A DNA stretch of 64,000 nt, taken from the NCBI GenBank assembly GCA_016946835.1, contig JACVTC010000010.1, forward strand, positions 2,026,001-2,090,000. Direction: 5' to 3'. Below are positions 45,386 to 55,678 of the stretch, one piece after another. The position numbers were made by a program, and so were the translations under genes. The notes below the pieces were generated by a model, which did no database searches, was not told where the DNA came from, and was given only the letters and a program-made list of their open reading frames with translations. Source of the stretch: Neocallimastix lanati (nom. inval.) (taxonomy: Eukaryota > Neocallimastigomycota > Neocallimastigomycetes > Neocallimastigales > Neocallimastigaceae). How positions within the stretch are numbered: the first letter of the stretch is position 1; each line of letters opens with the position of its first letter.

Positions 45386-46795
45386 ATGGATATCAAAGAT
45401 GAAAATTTTAAAAATGAAATTAAATCCATATTAACTTCATATTCAGATGTAATAGCTATATCTAGTGATGATTTAGAACCATCCAAATTGCTACCTCACC
45501 ATATTGAATTACTAGAAGGTAGCAAGCCAATAAAACAAAAGGCATATAGGATCTCCCTGGTACAACTTTCAGCACTAAAATAAGAATTAAAAAAATTAAT
45601 AGACAAAGGATTAATCTCACCTTCTCATTCACCTTGGTCTTCACCTATTGTTTTAGTGCCAAAGAAAAATGGTAGATGGAGATTGTGTATAGATTATAGG
45701 TTATTAAATAAAATAACAAAAAAAGATGTTTATGCCATCCCTATAATTCAAGAAATTTTTGATGCATTGAAAGATGCAGTAATATTTTCTACTATTGATC
45801 TTTTTAGTGGGTATCACCAGATATCCATGTATGAAAGCGACCAAGAAATTATTTCTTTTACAACTAAATTTGGAAATTATTACTTTAAGGTAATGCCTTT
45901 TGGATTGACTAATGCTCCGGCAACCTTCCAACGCGAAATGAATAGGATTTTCTTTGACTTAATTAATAAATGTGTTCAAATTTATCTAGACGATATTATT
46001 GTTTATTCACCATCCATTGAACAACATTTAATCGACTTAACAAATGTATTTAAAATTCTCAGAAAATTTAAATTAAAAATGAATATTGAGAAATGTCATT
46101 TTTGTGATAAAAAATTGGTCGACGAACCAACAAACTGTTTTTGTAAGTGTTTTGATAATTTTAATTATTCTTACCATAAATTGAAATCGAGTAAAATTAA
46201 TTCTTTAGTTGATAGTTTTAATTGTTATATTGATGTTGATATTAAAAGATGTAATTGTATTAAGAAAATACGAAAGGACAATTTTAAAATTAAATCAAAT
46301 AATAATAAATCTATTGTAATTCCTTCCCATTGTTTAGTCTTCAATGAAAGAAATTGTGATGTGTTGCCACCACATCGGGAGTATGATTGTAAAATTAAAT
46401 TAAAGGATTATTCTAATTTATTTTATGGTCCTATTTATCCTTTAAAAGAAACAGAAAGGGACGAATTAAAAAAGTATCATAAAAAAAATTTAGAAAAAGG
46501 TTTCATTAGGAAATCTGCGTCCCCAGCTGGTGCTCCTATTTTATTTGTTAGAAAAAAGGATGGCACCTTAAGATTATGTATTGATTATAGGAATCTGAAT
46601 GATATGACAATTAGAAATTCATATCCCCTCCCTTTAATCGGTGATTTATTAGATAGAGTTAAGGGTGCTAAGTATGTTACTAAGTTAGAGTTAAAGTCGG
46701 CTTATAACTTAGAATTAAAGAAGGTGACGAGTACAAAGCTGCCTTTCGAACTCGTTATGGGCATTTTGAATACCTCGTCATGCCTTTCGGGCTAA
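45386..46795 (+). pseudogene. In-frame fusion of two reverse transcriptase N-terminal halves
   Basis: After a short piece (DIKDENFKNEIKSILTSY, LLPHHIELLEGSKPIKQKAY) and a stop near 45582, one open frame runs 45656-46795. Its first part is the Ty3-A palm: PKKNGRWRLCIDYRLLN, FSTIDLFSGYHQIS, FGLTNAPATFQREMN, catalytic IYLDDIIVYSP, NIEKCHFCDKK. At about 46115-46130 it passes without a break into a second element: VDEPTNCFCKC, LPPHREYDCKIKLKDYS, IYPLKETERDELKKY, VRKKDGTLRLCIDYRNLND, PLIGDLLDRVKGAKYV. It shifts frame near 46705. A single protein would thus hold one full palm and a second fingers region. Confidence 0.85.
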
Positions 46796-47750
46796 AGAAT
46801 GCTCCTGCAACATTTCAACATTTTATTAATAATGTTCTCAGCGATTATTTGGATGATTTTGTTATTTCCTATATTGATGATATTCTTATATATTCCAATA
46901 GTCTTGAAGAACACCACGAACATATAAGAGAAGTTTTAAGAAAACTACTTGATAATAAGTTATATGATAAGTTAGAAAAATGTGAATTTGATGTTACAAA
47001 GACCACATTTCTTGGTTTTGTTTTATCACATGATGGACTCGAAATGGATAAAGAAAAAGTAAAAGCTAGTCTTGATTGGCCAATCCCTACTACAGTAGAA
47101 GAAGTTCAATCATTTATAGGTTTAAGTAATTATTACAGAATTTTCATTAAAAATTTCGCTAAAATTGCTAATCCTCTACATAAGCTTACAAGAAAAAATG
47201 TTCCTTTTAATTGGGGTCCTGATCAACAGAAAGCTTTTGATAGACTTAAAGAACTTTTTACTTCTGCACCTATCCTCAGACATCCTGATAGTAATAAGCT
47301 TTTTATTGTAGAAACTGATGCTAGCAATTTTGCTGTTGGTGCTATTCTTTCTCAAGAATTTGACGGACAACTTCATCCTATTGCCTTTATCTCTACAAGC
47401 TTAACTAAGTCTCAACGTAACTATCAGATTTATGATAAAGAATTACTTGCCATAAAGTTGCTCTCGAAGAATGGCGTCATTATTTAGAAGGTGCTCGTCA
47501 TCAATTCATTATCTATACTGATCATAAGAACCTTACTTACCCTCGGAAACCTGAAATGCTATCTCAACGTCAAATTAGATGGTATGAATTCTTATCAAGA
47601 TTTGATTTTAAACTTGCTTATCGTGCTGGTAAAAATCTGGTAAACCTGATCTACTTTCAAGATATAGTGATCATTTATTTGCTAATAACTCTCGCTCCAT
47701 TTCTTGTTGTGTTATTAACTGTATTGATAGTTAGAAAGATTCTTTGATAA
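46780..47750 (+). pseudogene. Ty3-B reverse transcriptase and RNase H
   Basis: Continues the second reverse transcriptase in a new frame: MPFGLKNAPATFQHFINNV, SYIDDILIYSNSLEEH with both catalytic Asp residues, KCEFDVTKTTFLGFVLSHDGL, VQSFIGLSNYYRIFIKNFAKI. RNase H begins with VETDASNFAVGAILSQ, then FISTSLTKSQRNYQIYDKELLAI. A shift near 47475 leads to YTDHKNLTY and LSQRQIRWYEFLSRFDFKLAYRAGKNL. The catalytic motifs are intact; frameshifts at both ends break the chain. Confidence 0.88.
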
Positions 47751-48760
47751 ACTCCATATTAGCTTCCTTAAAGGATGATGATCTTTTTATTCGTATTTCT
47801 AAATTCATTAGTGATGATAAAATTGATAATGCCCAATTAAAAATATTGATAAAGTTTCTTTTGATAAAGAAGGTTTTCTTTTAATTGATAATCTAATTTA
47901 TGTTCCAAAATGCCTCCGTACTAGAGTTCTTGAATTGCATCACGATTCTGTTTCAGCTAGTCATTTTGGCATAAATAAAACTGTTTAACTTATTTCTCGC
48001 AATTTCTGGTGGCCTAAATTACATAATGATGTTAAGAAATTCATTAAGTCTTGTGAAACTTGTTGTAAATCCAAAATTCCAAGACATAAGCCTTATGGAT
48101 TGTTATCTCCACTTTCTACTCCTAATAGAGCTTGGTCTGACATCTCTATGGATTTTATTGTTGAATTACCAAAATCCAAAGATATGACTACTATTATGGT
48201 TGTGGTGGATCGTTTAACTTAAATGGCTCATTTCATTCCTTTTAGATGTTTACCTACTGCTGCTATTGCTGTTGATTCTTTTATTAATAATATTTTTAAG
48301 CTTCATGGTTTTCCGGATTCGATCATTTCTGACTGTGATACTCAATTCACTTTTGATTTCTGGAATCGGTTATGTTCACTTCTTGATATCAATCACTCAT
48401 TTTCTACTGCTAACCATCCCCAAACAGATGGTCAAACGGAGAGGGTGAACGCGATATAGGAACAATATCTACGTTGCATCATTAATGATAGACAAAATAA
48501 CTGGGTTGATCTTTTACCTTTTCTTACAATAATACTTTGCAATAGTTTATAAATCAATCACCATTTTTTGCTAATTACGGTTTTAATCCAAAATTTAATC
48601 CAGAAATTCCTTCAAGTGATAGACCTCATAGAGCTGATAGAAGAATTTTAAATATAAGTAGAAATATAAAATTTTTAAAGGAAAATCTAAATAAGGCTAA
48701 AGCAACCTTGTCTTTCACGTTTCATTACTTGAACCATATCATGAAAATGATTATAAAGAT
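47751..48760 (+). pseudogene. Ty3-B integrase zinc domain and catalytic core
   Basis: The zinc domain lies near 47935-48070: LHHDSVSASHFGINKTV, stop, FWWPKLHNDVKKFIKSCETCCKSK. The core has the three catalytic residues: Asp in DISMDFIVELP, Asp in IISDCDTQF, Glu in HPQTDGQTERVN. TAA/TAG codons interrupt near 48220 and 48460, and frame is lost near 48550. Part of the tail then appears (RRILNISRNIKFLKENLNKAKATL), followed by FHYLNH, which corresponds to the FHVSLLEPYHEN-type motif before the chromodomain, with a deletion between. The solo LTR cuts it at 48763. Confidence 0.85.
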
Positions 48761-48762
48761 AG

Positions 48763-49298
48763 TGTAAAGATTTAATAAAATCTTTAATAATTAATTATTA
48801 CATAATTAATTAATGTAATAAAATTACATAAATTTTTGATTTACATATATGAAAATTAATTATAAATTTATGTAAACTTTTCATAAAGGATAAATTATTA
48901 TTTAAATAATTTTGGATAATAAATTTAATTTAAATAATTTATTTAAGAGTTAGTTAATTTAGTTTAGTTTATTTAAAATAGTTATTCTATTTAACTTAGT
49001 TTAGTTAGTTTAAAATACTTTAAAATTAATTTCGAAATAGTTTTAAATAGTTAAAATTAGTTTAAATAGTTTATAAAAATAGTTTTGAATTGTAAATATA
49101 TAAACATTAATATTAATAATATTTATATAATAAATATCTAATAAATGAGTTTTTATTGAATTTAATTATTATTGTAAATAAATTGTAATTTTAAATTTAA
49201 TAAAAGATTATTTATTAAAAAAGAATTTTTTTATTACGTGTTTTAAACTATTTTGTGTATTTTGTTATTTGTAATCTGTTTCCTCTAAATTCTTTACA
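48763..49298 (+). repeat. Solo LTR-B inserted in Ty3-B integrase tail
   Basis: 536 bp, TGTAAAGATTT...TTCTTTACA, flanked by GATAG (48758-48762 and 49299-49303). Removing it with one GATAG restores a continuous reading from the integrase tail into the chromodomain. Confidence 0.93.
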
Positions 49299-49303
49299 GA
49301 TAG

Positions 49304-49627
49304 AACTTTAAAACGTAGAAAGAACATACAACTCACTACAGACTACCGATAGAATTCCTGAAAAAATAATAAAGAAGACTTACAATGGAAAAAATCATTA
49401 TTTAATAAGATGGAAAGGTCTTGATTCTAATGATGATACTTGGATTGAAGAAGATCAAATCTTAGATCAACAATTGATTCAGAAAACTTAGGAAAGACAA
49501 AAAGAAAATTAATAATGAAACTTATGTCAACAATGATGAATCAAATGAGTATATTGTTCGCAATAGATTTCAACCATTCGTGATTAATCTTCCTTCAAGT
49601 AATAAATCTCGCATGAGCTCGACTTAA
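49304..49627 (+). pseudogene. Ty3-B chromodomain and C-terminal tail
   Basis: 49351-49491 codes for RIPEKIIKKTYNGKNHYLIRW, KGLDSNDDTWIEEDQIL and an LI-Q end before a stop. It has the chromodomain pattern of an aromatic residue before L-[IV]-[RK]-W-K-G, D-D-T-W-[IE]-[EP], and a final hydrophobic helix. In chromoviruses this domain at the integrase end reads histone marks and directs insertion to heterochromatin. After the stop a tail continues in another frame to a TAA at 49625-49627. Confidence 0.85.
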
Positions 49628-49637
49628 AGGGCGAGAT

Positions 49638-49887
49638 TGTAAAGATATCTTTATATCTTTAATAAATTTATGTAATACATTATTACATTAATTTATGTAT
49701 GAAAATTTTGTCACGATATCTTGAATAAAATTATGTAATTTACATTAATTTATGAATTAAAACATATTTCAATAAATTTATGGAATGTGTTGCATTTCGA
49801 CAAAATTTATGTATAATCAGCATAAATATTTGTACAATGCGTATAAATTATGTAATACGCCACAACTTTCAACGTATATTTTTATTC
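49638..49887 (+). repeat. Ty3-B 3' LTR, left part
   Basis: Starts TGTAAAGATATC after a purine stretch (AAAGGGCGAGAT). It is cut at 49888 by the MULE, and the LTR resumes at 53812 and runs to about 54450 (ending AATCTG...TTTATAAACA). Its beginning forms a perfect hairpin, AAAGATAT/ATATCTTT. Confidence 0.7.
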
Positions 49888-49937
49888 GGGTGTGTGTCAT
49901 TTCGAAAATTTTTATTACATAAATTTGTATTTTATTG
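49888..49937 (+). repeat. MULE left terminal inverted repeat
   Basis: Matches the reverse complement of 53763-53811 over about 45 of 50 positions except near the tip. It shares CATTTCG near the tip with the element at 34511-36166. Confidence 0.8.
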
Positions 49938-50228
49938 TAGTATATTTCGGAAAACATAGCGTATTATAATGTAATAAATAAATAAATGAATAAATAAATT
50001 TTTAAATGATAATAAAAATAATTAAGACAAACGTTTATTATGACTAAAAAAAATTTTTTTTAGAAAATTAAATAAAAAAATATATATATATAATTACTGT
50101 ATATATAAAATAATTATTATATTTTTTTTATTTTATTTTAAATATTATTAATTATTAATAATACCTTGTTTATATTATCAACAGAATTACATACGTAATT
50201 ACATAATTGAATAATTAAAAAAAATAAA

Positions 50229-50238
50229 TATATAAATA
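50229..50238 (+). promoter_or_regulatory. TATA-like box of the secreted-protein gene
   Basis: TATATAAATA about 60 bases before the ATG at 50297. In DNA this AT-rich the match has little weight alone. Confidence 0.3.
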
Positions 50239-50296
50239 GGTTTATAATTAGTATTTTTTATTATATTATATTAAAGTATTAATTTTATAAATTAAA

Positions 50297-50746
50297 ATGT
50301 TTAAAAAATTATTAACTGCTTTATTAATTGCTACTGCATGCATTACTTATGTTTGTGGTATAAAATTGGTTGGACCAGCTATATATTCAGATATATCTCA
50401 TCTATATTTCCTTAATTCTAGAGATTGCAAAAATACATATATATGTAAAGGTTATGGTATTAAAAAAAATAGTAATCGTGGATTTTATGACTGTTTCCTC
50501 CGTAATTCAGTAGCTAATTATAGAGAAATCCCTGTTGGAGCATATCTTAGAGATATACAATATAAAAACCCAGATAAATGTAAATGGGTTACTAGATATA
50601 TAAGTACCAAAAATGGATGTTATTACACACCAAATAAAACAAGAGGGGTTTTTTCATGGAGAGGTTATGTTGATCGTGATACTCGTGTTTATGATATAGT
50701 TGGTAAATACTGTCTTACTGAATATGGTCGGTGTTGGCGTGGTTAA
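50297..50746 (+). CDS. Small secreted cysteine-containing protein, unknown function
   Basis: A complete 149-codon gene with no lesion, in a region where all other genes are broken. Residues 1-21 (MFKKLLTALLIATACITYVCG) are split here as MFKKLLTALL and IATACITYVCG: a basic start, hydrophobic core and small residues before the likely cut, hence a signal peptide. The mature part has seven Cys (44, 50, 66, 95, 108, 139, 146) plus one at 20, many Tyr, and net positive charge. There is no transmembrane segment after the signal and no domain I recognise. Base composition is richer in G and C than its surroundings. It lies inside the MULE, 0.36 kb from its left end and opposite in direction to the transposase. 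AATAAA follows the stop closely. It might be an extracellular, effector-like or toxin-like protein, but that is a guess. Confidence 0.85.
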   Translation: MFKKLLTALLIATACITYVCGIKLVGPAIYSDISHLYFLNSRDCKNTYICKGYGIKKNSNRGFYDCFLRNSVANYREIPVGAYLRDIQYKNPDKCKWVTRYISTKNGCYYTPNKTRGVFSWRGYVDRDTRVYDIVGKYCLTEYGRCWRG

Positions 50747-51630
50747 ATAAATAAAAAATAGATTTTTTATAGATTAATTTTAAATTTATTATTAAACTAA
50801 ATATTTTTTTTTTTAAAATTAAGATAATATATAAACCATATAAATATATATAAGTTTAACATATATAAAATATTAAATAATAAAGTATATAGGTGAAATA
50901 AATATAAAATAAAATAAAATAAAATATAATAATTATTTTATATATATAGGAATCATGTATTTTAATTTTTTTTTTTTTATTTTTCTAAAAAAAAAAAATT
51001 TTTAGTTATAATAACGTTTGTCTTTTAATTATTATATTTTATTATAGTAAATAAAAAAATTTAAATGAAAAGTAAATAATTTTAATTATTTATAATTTAT
51101 ATTTTTCATAAACGATATATATATTTATTAATTTAAATAATATAAGAATTAAAAATTAAAACAATAAGAATTGAATAATTGATCCTATTAAAATAATTAA
51201 TTATTTGTATAGTAATATTTATAATGTTTGATCAATATGAATCAATTATTATTAAAATATAATAATAACAATTAGAATTTTAATGAAATAATAAAAATCT
51301 TTTATTGAATTTAATATTTTTAATAACATAATTAATTTTGAAAAGTATATTGATATTAATAAAATTTATAATTATATAATATTGATATTGATATTAATAA
51401 AATTTTAACTACTATCAAATAAATCGGTTTTAGTTATAAATTACTTAATAAAAATAACTAATAGATAATTTCTATTAAGATTATTAAATAAACACAATAG
51501 GTAAATAAATTTGTATTTTTCTAGCATTTTTTTAAATTAAGATTATTTAATTATTATTTAAACGATTATAAATATAAATTTAAAATAAATAAATTTGTAT
51601 ATTTCTAGCATTTTTTTAAATTAAGATTAT
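50747..51630. other. AT-rich MULE interior
   Basis: No gene. A direct repeat of about 45 bases (AAATTTGTAT(T/A)TTTCTAGCATTTTTTTAAATTAAGATTATTT-like) occurs at about 51505-51552 and 51585-51632, the second copy reaching the transposase stop. Confidence 0.6.
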
Positions 51631-53066
51631 TTATTTTAAATTAATATTTATATCGTTTAAATCAATTAAACAATCTTTCCATAATTTAACTAATTCATTT
51701 TTGTTGCATCCATTATAAAATAAATTTATTTCCTTACTTTTGTAATTTTCAATTATAATTTAATTTCGTCAGTTGCACTAAATATTTTTTGCTTTTTTTT
51801 TAAAAGAGTTCCTTTAGTTCTCCTTTGGTAATCATTATAAGATAAGTTTTCTTCTTCTTTTAATATATATATTAATTTATAAAAAAAGGTTTATTTGGAA
51901 ATATATTATTTAAGTAGCCATTATAAGATTCTGATGCATTGTTTGTTAAATGCTCTATATTTTCATAATAATTCCAATTATTAACATTATACTTAAGTAA
52001 ATAATTTTTATTAAAATATTCTAAAAATTGTAGAAAATTATTATACTTTTTTTTTGAAAAATTCTTTTTATTATAATATAAATATCAAATTATCAAATAT
52101 GTTGTTAGAGTTTATAAACGGTAAGTTCGAAATAGCTTTATAATTAATATATACATCATTATTATTCTTCACTTCATGATAATTTTTTTGTTTTTCTAAT
52201 GATCTTTTGTAATGCCAAACACAATATTTAATATTTATATTGGGAAAAACTTTTTTTGCGGCATTAGATATACCTTGTTCAAAATCACAATGAAAATTAA
52301 TTGTAGTAATTAATGTATTACTCCTAAATTTATATGCATTTTTTTTTTATTTCTTTAAATAATGTTTCATATGTAGATTGTTTTTTATTTTTTAATATAG
52401 AAATGTAAGTAGTGTAAAACATATTAAATTCCCCAACATAAGTTCTTGTTATAAATAACTGATAACTAAATTTCGGTGCTGCATAAAATGTACCGACCGC
52501 AAATATATTTTTATGATAATTCGAAAATAAATATGCTTGGAATGGTGATTGAAAGATTATTAGATCAGTATTTTTAAATATCATAAAATTTTCATTTCTT
52601 TTCGTTTTATAATATTTTGATTCAATGGGAATATCATCAAAACTTTTTATGTTTGGAGGAAATTGTTTATTTATTTTTCTTATTATTTAGGATCTAATTT
52701 TACTATATTCGGGACATATAAATCCCATTTCTTGAGAAACGGTATTAAATATATTTTTAGGTTTTATATCCATAGGAATTGAATTTTTCCTATTTCTTCC
52801 TTAATTTTATGCTTTGCTACTGATATAGACACATCAATTTCTTTTTCGAGATGGTTATGTAAACTTTCATATTTTAAAACCTCCTTTTTATCATTTAAAA
52901 TAATTAAAGATTTACCATTTATTTAAAGTCTTATATTCAGTGTATCTATAAATTTTTGATTTATCTTTCCTTGAAATGAAAAATTAAATTTGTATTTTTT
53001 ATTAATAATAATTTGTTCATTTCCTCGATTTGTTTCACTTATTTCAATTTCTGTATTATCTTTCAT
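51631..53066 (-). pseudogene. Mutator-like (MULE) transposase, inactivated
   Basis: From the ATG at 53066: an N-terminal FLYWCH-like region (YKFNFSFQGKINQKF, then SLIILNDKKEVLKYESLHNH) whose usual Trp and Cys residues are lost. A linker follows, then the MULE core in frame at 52584-52330: FQAYLFSNYHKNIFAVGTFYAAPKFSYQLF. The first catalytic residue is Val (AVGTF) where ADGTF is expected. After a shift: INFHCDFEQGISNAAKKVFPNINIKYCVWHYKRSL with the second Asp, then LTNNASESYNGYLNN with the final Glu. Several stops and frameshifts interrupt it. A live enzyme would cut and paste the element by its inverted ends. Confidence 0.88.
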
Positions 53067-53811
53067 TGATAATTAAAATTTTTCAATAAAATATTTTAAA
53101 TATACTTTTAAATTCTTTGAAACTTTATTTTTTTTAATATTTAAAATAATAAACCTTTTTTTAATTAATTATATAATTATTTAAATAATTATTTAATTAT
53201 TAATTATTTAATATTTCTTTATTTACTATTTTATTTATTTATTTTTATTTTTTTTTATTTTTTAATGCTTAAAAAATAAAATTTTTATTTATTTTTATTT
53301 TATTTTTTAATGTTTAAAAAAAAGTTTTCTTATTTCTTATATTTTTTTTATTTTTTAAGCATTAAAAGATAAAATGTTAATTTATTTTTATTTTATTTTT
53401 CAATGTTTAAAAAAAAGGTTTTCTTATTTCTTATTTATATTTTATTTTTTAATGTTAAATAGAAATACCTAACCTAATTATTATTTATTGAAGTGTTGTA
53501 TTTCGCCAAATTCTTAGTAGTTTATAAATTTACGTCATAAAGTATCACCACAATTGTTATTCACGCCATATTGTGAATATATGGCTTTTTAAAAATTGTA
53601 GAAAAAAAACACAAAATTATGATACAATTAGATATACGCCCCACGAAAGATTACGTGTTTGAAAATTTTTGAGAATTGTAATTTTAATTAATTAATTAAT
53701 TAATTATTATTCATTAAAATTTTAATAAATTTAAGTGGCTTAAAATTAAAAATATTTAAGCCATAAAACAAAATACAAATTTTTGTAATAAAAATTTTCG
53801 AAATGCTCCCC
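53067..53811. other. MULE right-end noncoding region
   Basis: No gene. Two diverged copies of a roughly 110-base T-rich unit (with TTTTCTTATTTCTTAT) lie at about 53270-53460. Two small perfect hairpins follow: GCCATAT/ATATGGC near 53565-53586 and TGGCTTAAA/TTTAAGCCA at 53736-53763, the latter just inside the inverted repeat. Confidence 0.6.
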
Positions 53812-54450
53812 TTAGAAATGCAATATTCCCAAATTTATGTAAATGAAAAATCATACATTAAATTTACGTACATGAATTAAATACTTTAAATAATTACTTC
53901 TCCTTAAATTAATAATTGAAATTTAAAATTATAAATTAAAACTTAAATTATTTAAATTTATATTTATTAAATATGAAATTAAATAATTTAGTCACAAAAA
54001 TTTCGCCAAATCTGTTATTGTTAAATTTTTTATTTATTTAAATAGTATAGTTTAATATTATTAATAGTTTTTAGTTTAATTTTAAATTAGTAAAAATATT
54101 TAAATAGTTATAATAAAAAATAGTTAATTAAAAAATTATACTATAATTAGTTTTAGTTTAAATATTTTATTATTTTATAAAATTAATTATTATTAATATT
54201 TAAATTGAATATATGTAAATTAATTTAATTTAATATATTAGAATATAATTAAGAAAAAATATAAATATTGTAAATTTTCTTTAATTGAAAGAACGTAATT
54301 GTTATTAACGATTTTATAATTCATAACATAATAAGAACTATTTAATAAAAGATTTTTCATAAAGCGATTATTTTTAATAAAAGAATTTATTTTATATTTG
54401 AGTGTTTTGTATTATTATAATCTGTTTTAATATAAAACTCTTTATAAACA
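53812..54450 (+). repeat. Ty3-B 3' LTR, right part
   Basis: Continues the LTR after the MULE. Its last 130 bases match the ends of the other LTR-B copies (GTGTTTTGTATT...TAATCTGTT...CTCTTTATAAACA). Confidence 0.6.
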
Positions 54451-54460
54451 GTAATATATA

Positions 54461-54881
54461 ATTAATAGTATTAATAGTAAAAGAATAATAAATAAATAAT
54501 AAATAAGAACTAATTCAATTTGAGTCAAAACAAATTGAATAAAAGTTTATTGAATTAGTTTTAGTTTTTTATATCTTTATTTAATTTTAGATTAGTTTTT
54601 GTTTATTTTATATTGAATATATGTTTAAATAAATAGAAATAATATATTATAATATAATTAAGAAAAAATATAAATACATGTAAAATTATTTTATTAAAAA
54701 TATGTAGTTGTTATTAACTATTTTGCAGTTAATAACTAATGAAAAAGAATTTTTATAACAAAGAGATTAATAAAAGAATTTTTATAATAAAACAAATTTC
54801 ATTTGTGTATTATTATTGATAGTGTTTTTGTTTCTCATTTTTTTGGTGTAATTGTAATCTGCTCCATAGGAACACTTTACA
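54461..54881 (+). repeat. Second LTR-B copy followed by a leader
   Basis: Ends GTAATCTGCTCC...AACACTTTACA, as other LTR-B copies do. What follows (54882 onward) looks like an element leader, so it was probably a 5' LTR. Its start is not clear. Confidence 0.6.
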
Positions 54882-55100
54882 ATAACAATTATCTTGTTAA
54901 AAAAAAGTGGAGCACGCTACGATCACGATATTAAGACTACCAGTTAGAGAACTACCAATTAGAAAACTACCACTTGAAGAATTACTAAGAGAAGAAGTAT
55001 TAATAGAATAAGTATTAATAGAAGAAGTACTAATTGAAGAAGTACTAATTATAATTGCATCCATTAAGTCGCCGCCTTGATTACTAATTATATTGAAATA
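54882..55100 (+). repeat. Leader or gag start with 18-base repeats
   Basis: About 54935-55055 holds roughly seven units of 15-18 bases (GAACTACCAATTAGAA-like, later GAAGAAGTACTAATT). One frame would give LPIRELPIRKLPLEEL followed by EEVLI repeats. Two stops and the missing body leave the coding status open. Confidence 0.5.
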
Positions 55101-55678
55101 TTTGAGATTATTTTTATTTAAACTTATTATTATTATAATAATTTTGTTTATTCGACTGGCACCATTTCAAGCGGTTAGAGCCAAGTTGACTTTACATAAT
55201 ACTATTATAATAGTAAATTTAAATAAAAATAATAATCGTATATAAGAATTCTTTTAAATGGTTTAGTTTAATAAAAATTTATTTATAATAAACTTTGATA
55301 ATTAGAATTATTAAATAAATTTGATTTTAAAATTATTTATTTTATTTAATAATGAAATATCTATAATATATTACTATTAAGGTAATTTTACAATAACCTT
55401 ACAAAGAACATAAAAGATAGATTTTACATCTTTCTTTTATACTTTGTAAGTTACATAATAATTGTATTTAATTATAAGATATTAATAATATAGTAATATA
55501 AATATTAATAAAATATTAAGATAATAACAATATCGATATGTTTAAAATATTTAATATAACTAAATAAATTTAATTTGTAATTATATAATTAATTTGAATA
55601 ATTAAAAATAGTAGTTAATATATATGATGTAAACATATATATAAACATAATATAAATAAATACATGTGACGTCATATG
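55101..55678. other. Spacer with an imperfect 20-bp hairpin
   Basis: No gene. CTTACAAAG (55398-55406) and CTTTGTAAG (55442-55450) bound a hairpin that continues inward through AT pairs. A short less AT-rich patch at about 55155-55195 (CGACTGGCACC...AGAGCCAAG) is unexplained. Confidence 0.5.

Larger units (their letters stand above)
41465..46120 (+). mobile_element. Ty3-A: 5' two thirds of a Ty3 element
   Basis: 5' LTR (41465-42024), primer site, leader, gag, protease and reverse transcriptase up to the thumb, then fused to another element. It is inserted in copia-6; ATAT precedes the LTR. It has no RNase H, integrase or 3' LTR of its own. Confidence 0.85.
49888..53811. mobile_element. MULE-type DNA transposon with cargo gene
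   Basis: Terminal inverted repeats of about 48 bases: the left end is GGGTGTGTGTCATTTCGAAA onward (49888-49937) and the right end (53763-53811) reads GGGGAGCATTTCGAAAATTT on the minus strand. Both continue TTTATTACA(T/A)AAATTTGTATTTT. Inside are a secreted-protein gene (+, 50297-50746) and a dead Mutator-like transposase (-, 51631-53066). I found no perfect target duplication (TTTTATTC left, TTAGAAAT right), perhaps owing to decay. Confidence 0.8.
46121..54450 (+). mobile_element. Ty3-B: chromovirus 3' part with two later insertions
   Basis: Reverse transcriptase, RNase H, H2C2, integrase core, chromodomain, purine tract and 3' LTR (LTR-B family, 49638-49887 and 53812-54450). A solo LTR-B (48763-49298, GATAG duplication) interrupts the integrase tail, and a MULE (49888-53811) interrupts the 3' LTR. 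Its own LTR, gag and protease are replaced by Ty3-A. Confidence 0.85.

Noticed and set aside
49780-49820. An outer pair of inverted repeats around the MULE (TGTTGCATTTCGACAAAA)
   Set aside because: A similar string occurs at 53485-53510, but in the same orientation and inside the MULE, so it does not form a terminal pair.
50297-50746. Assigning the secreted protein to a named toxin or effector family
   Set aside because: Cysteine count and signal peptide alone do not identify a family, and no diagnostic motif was seen.
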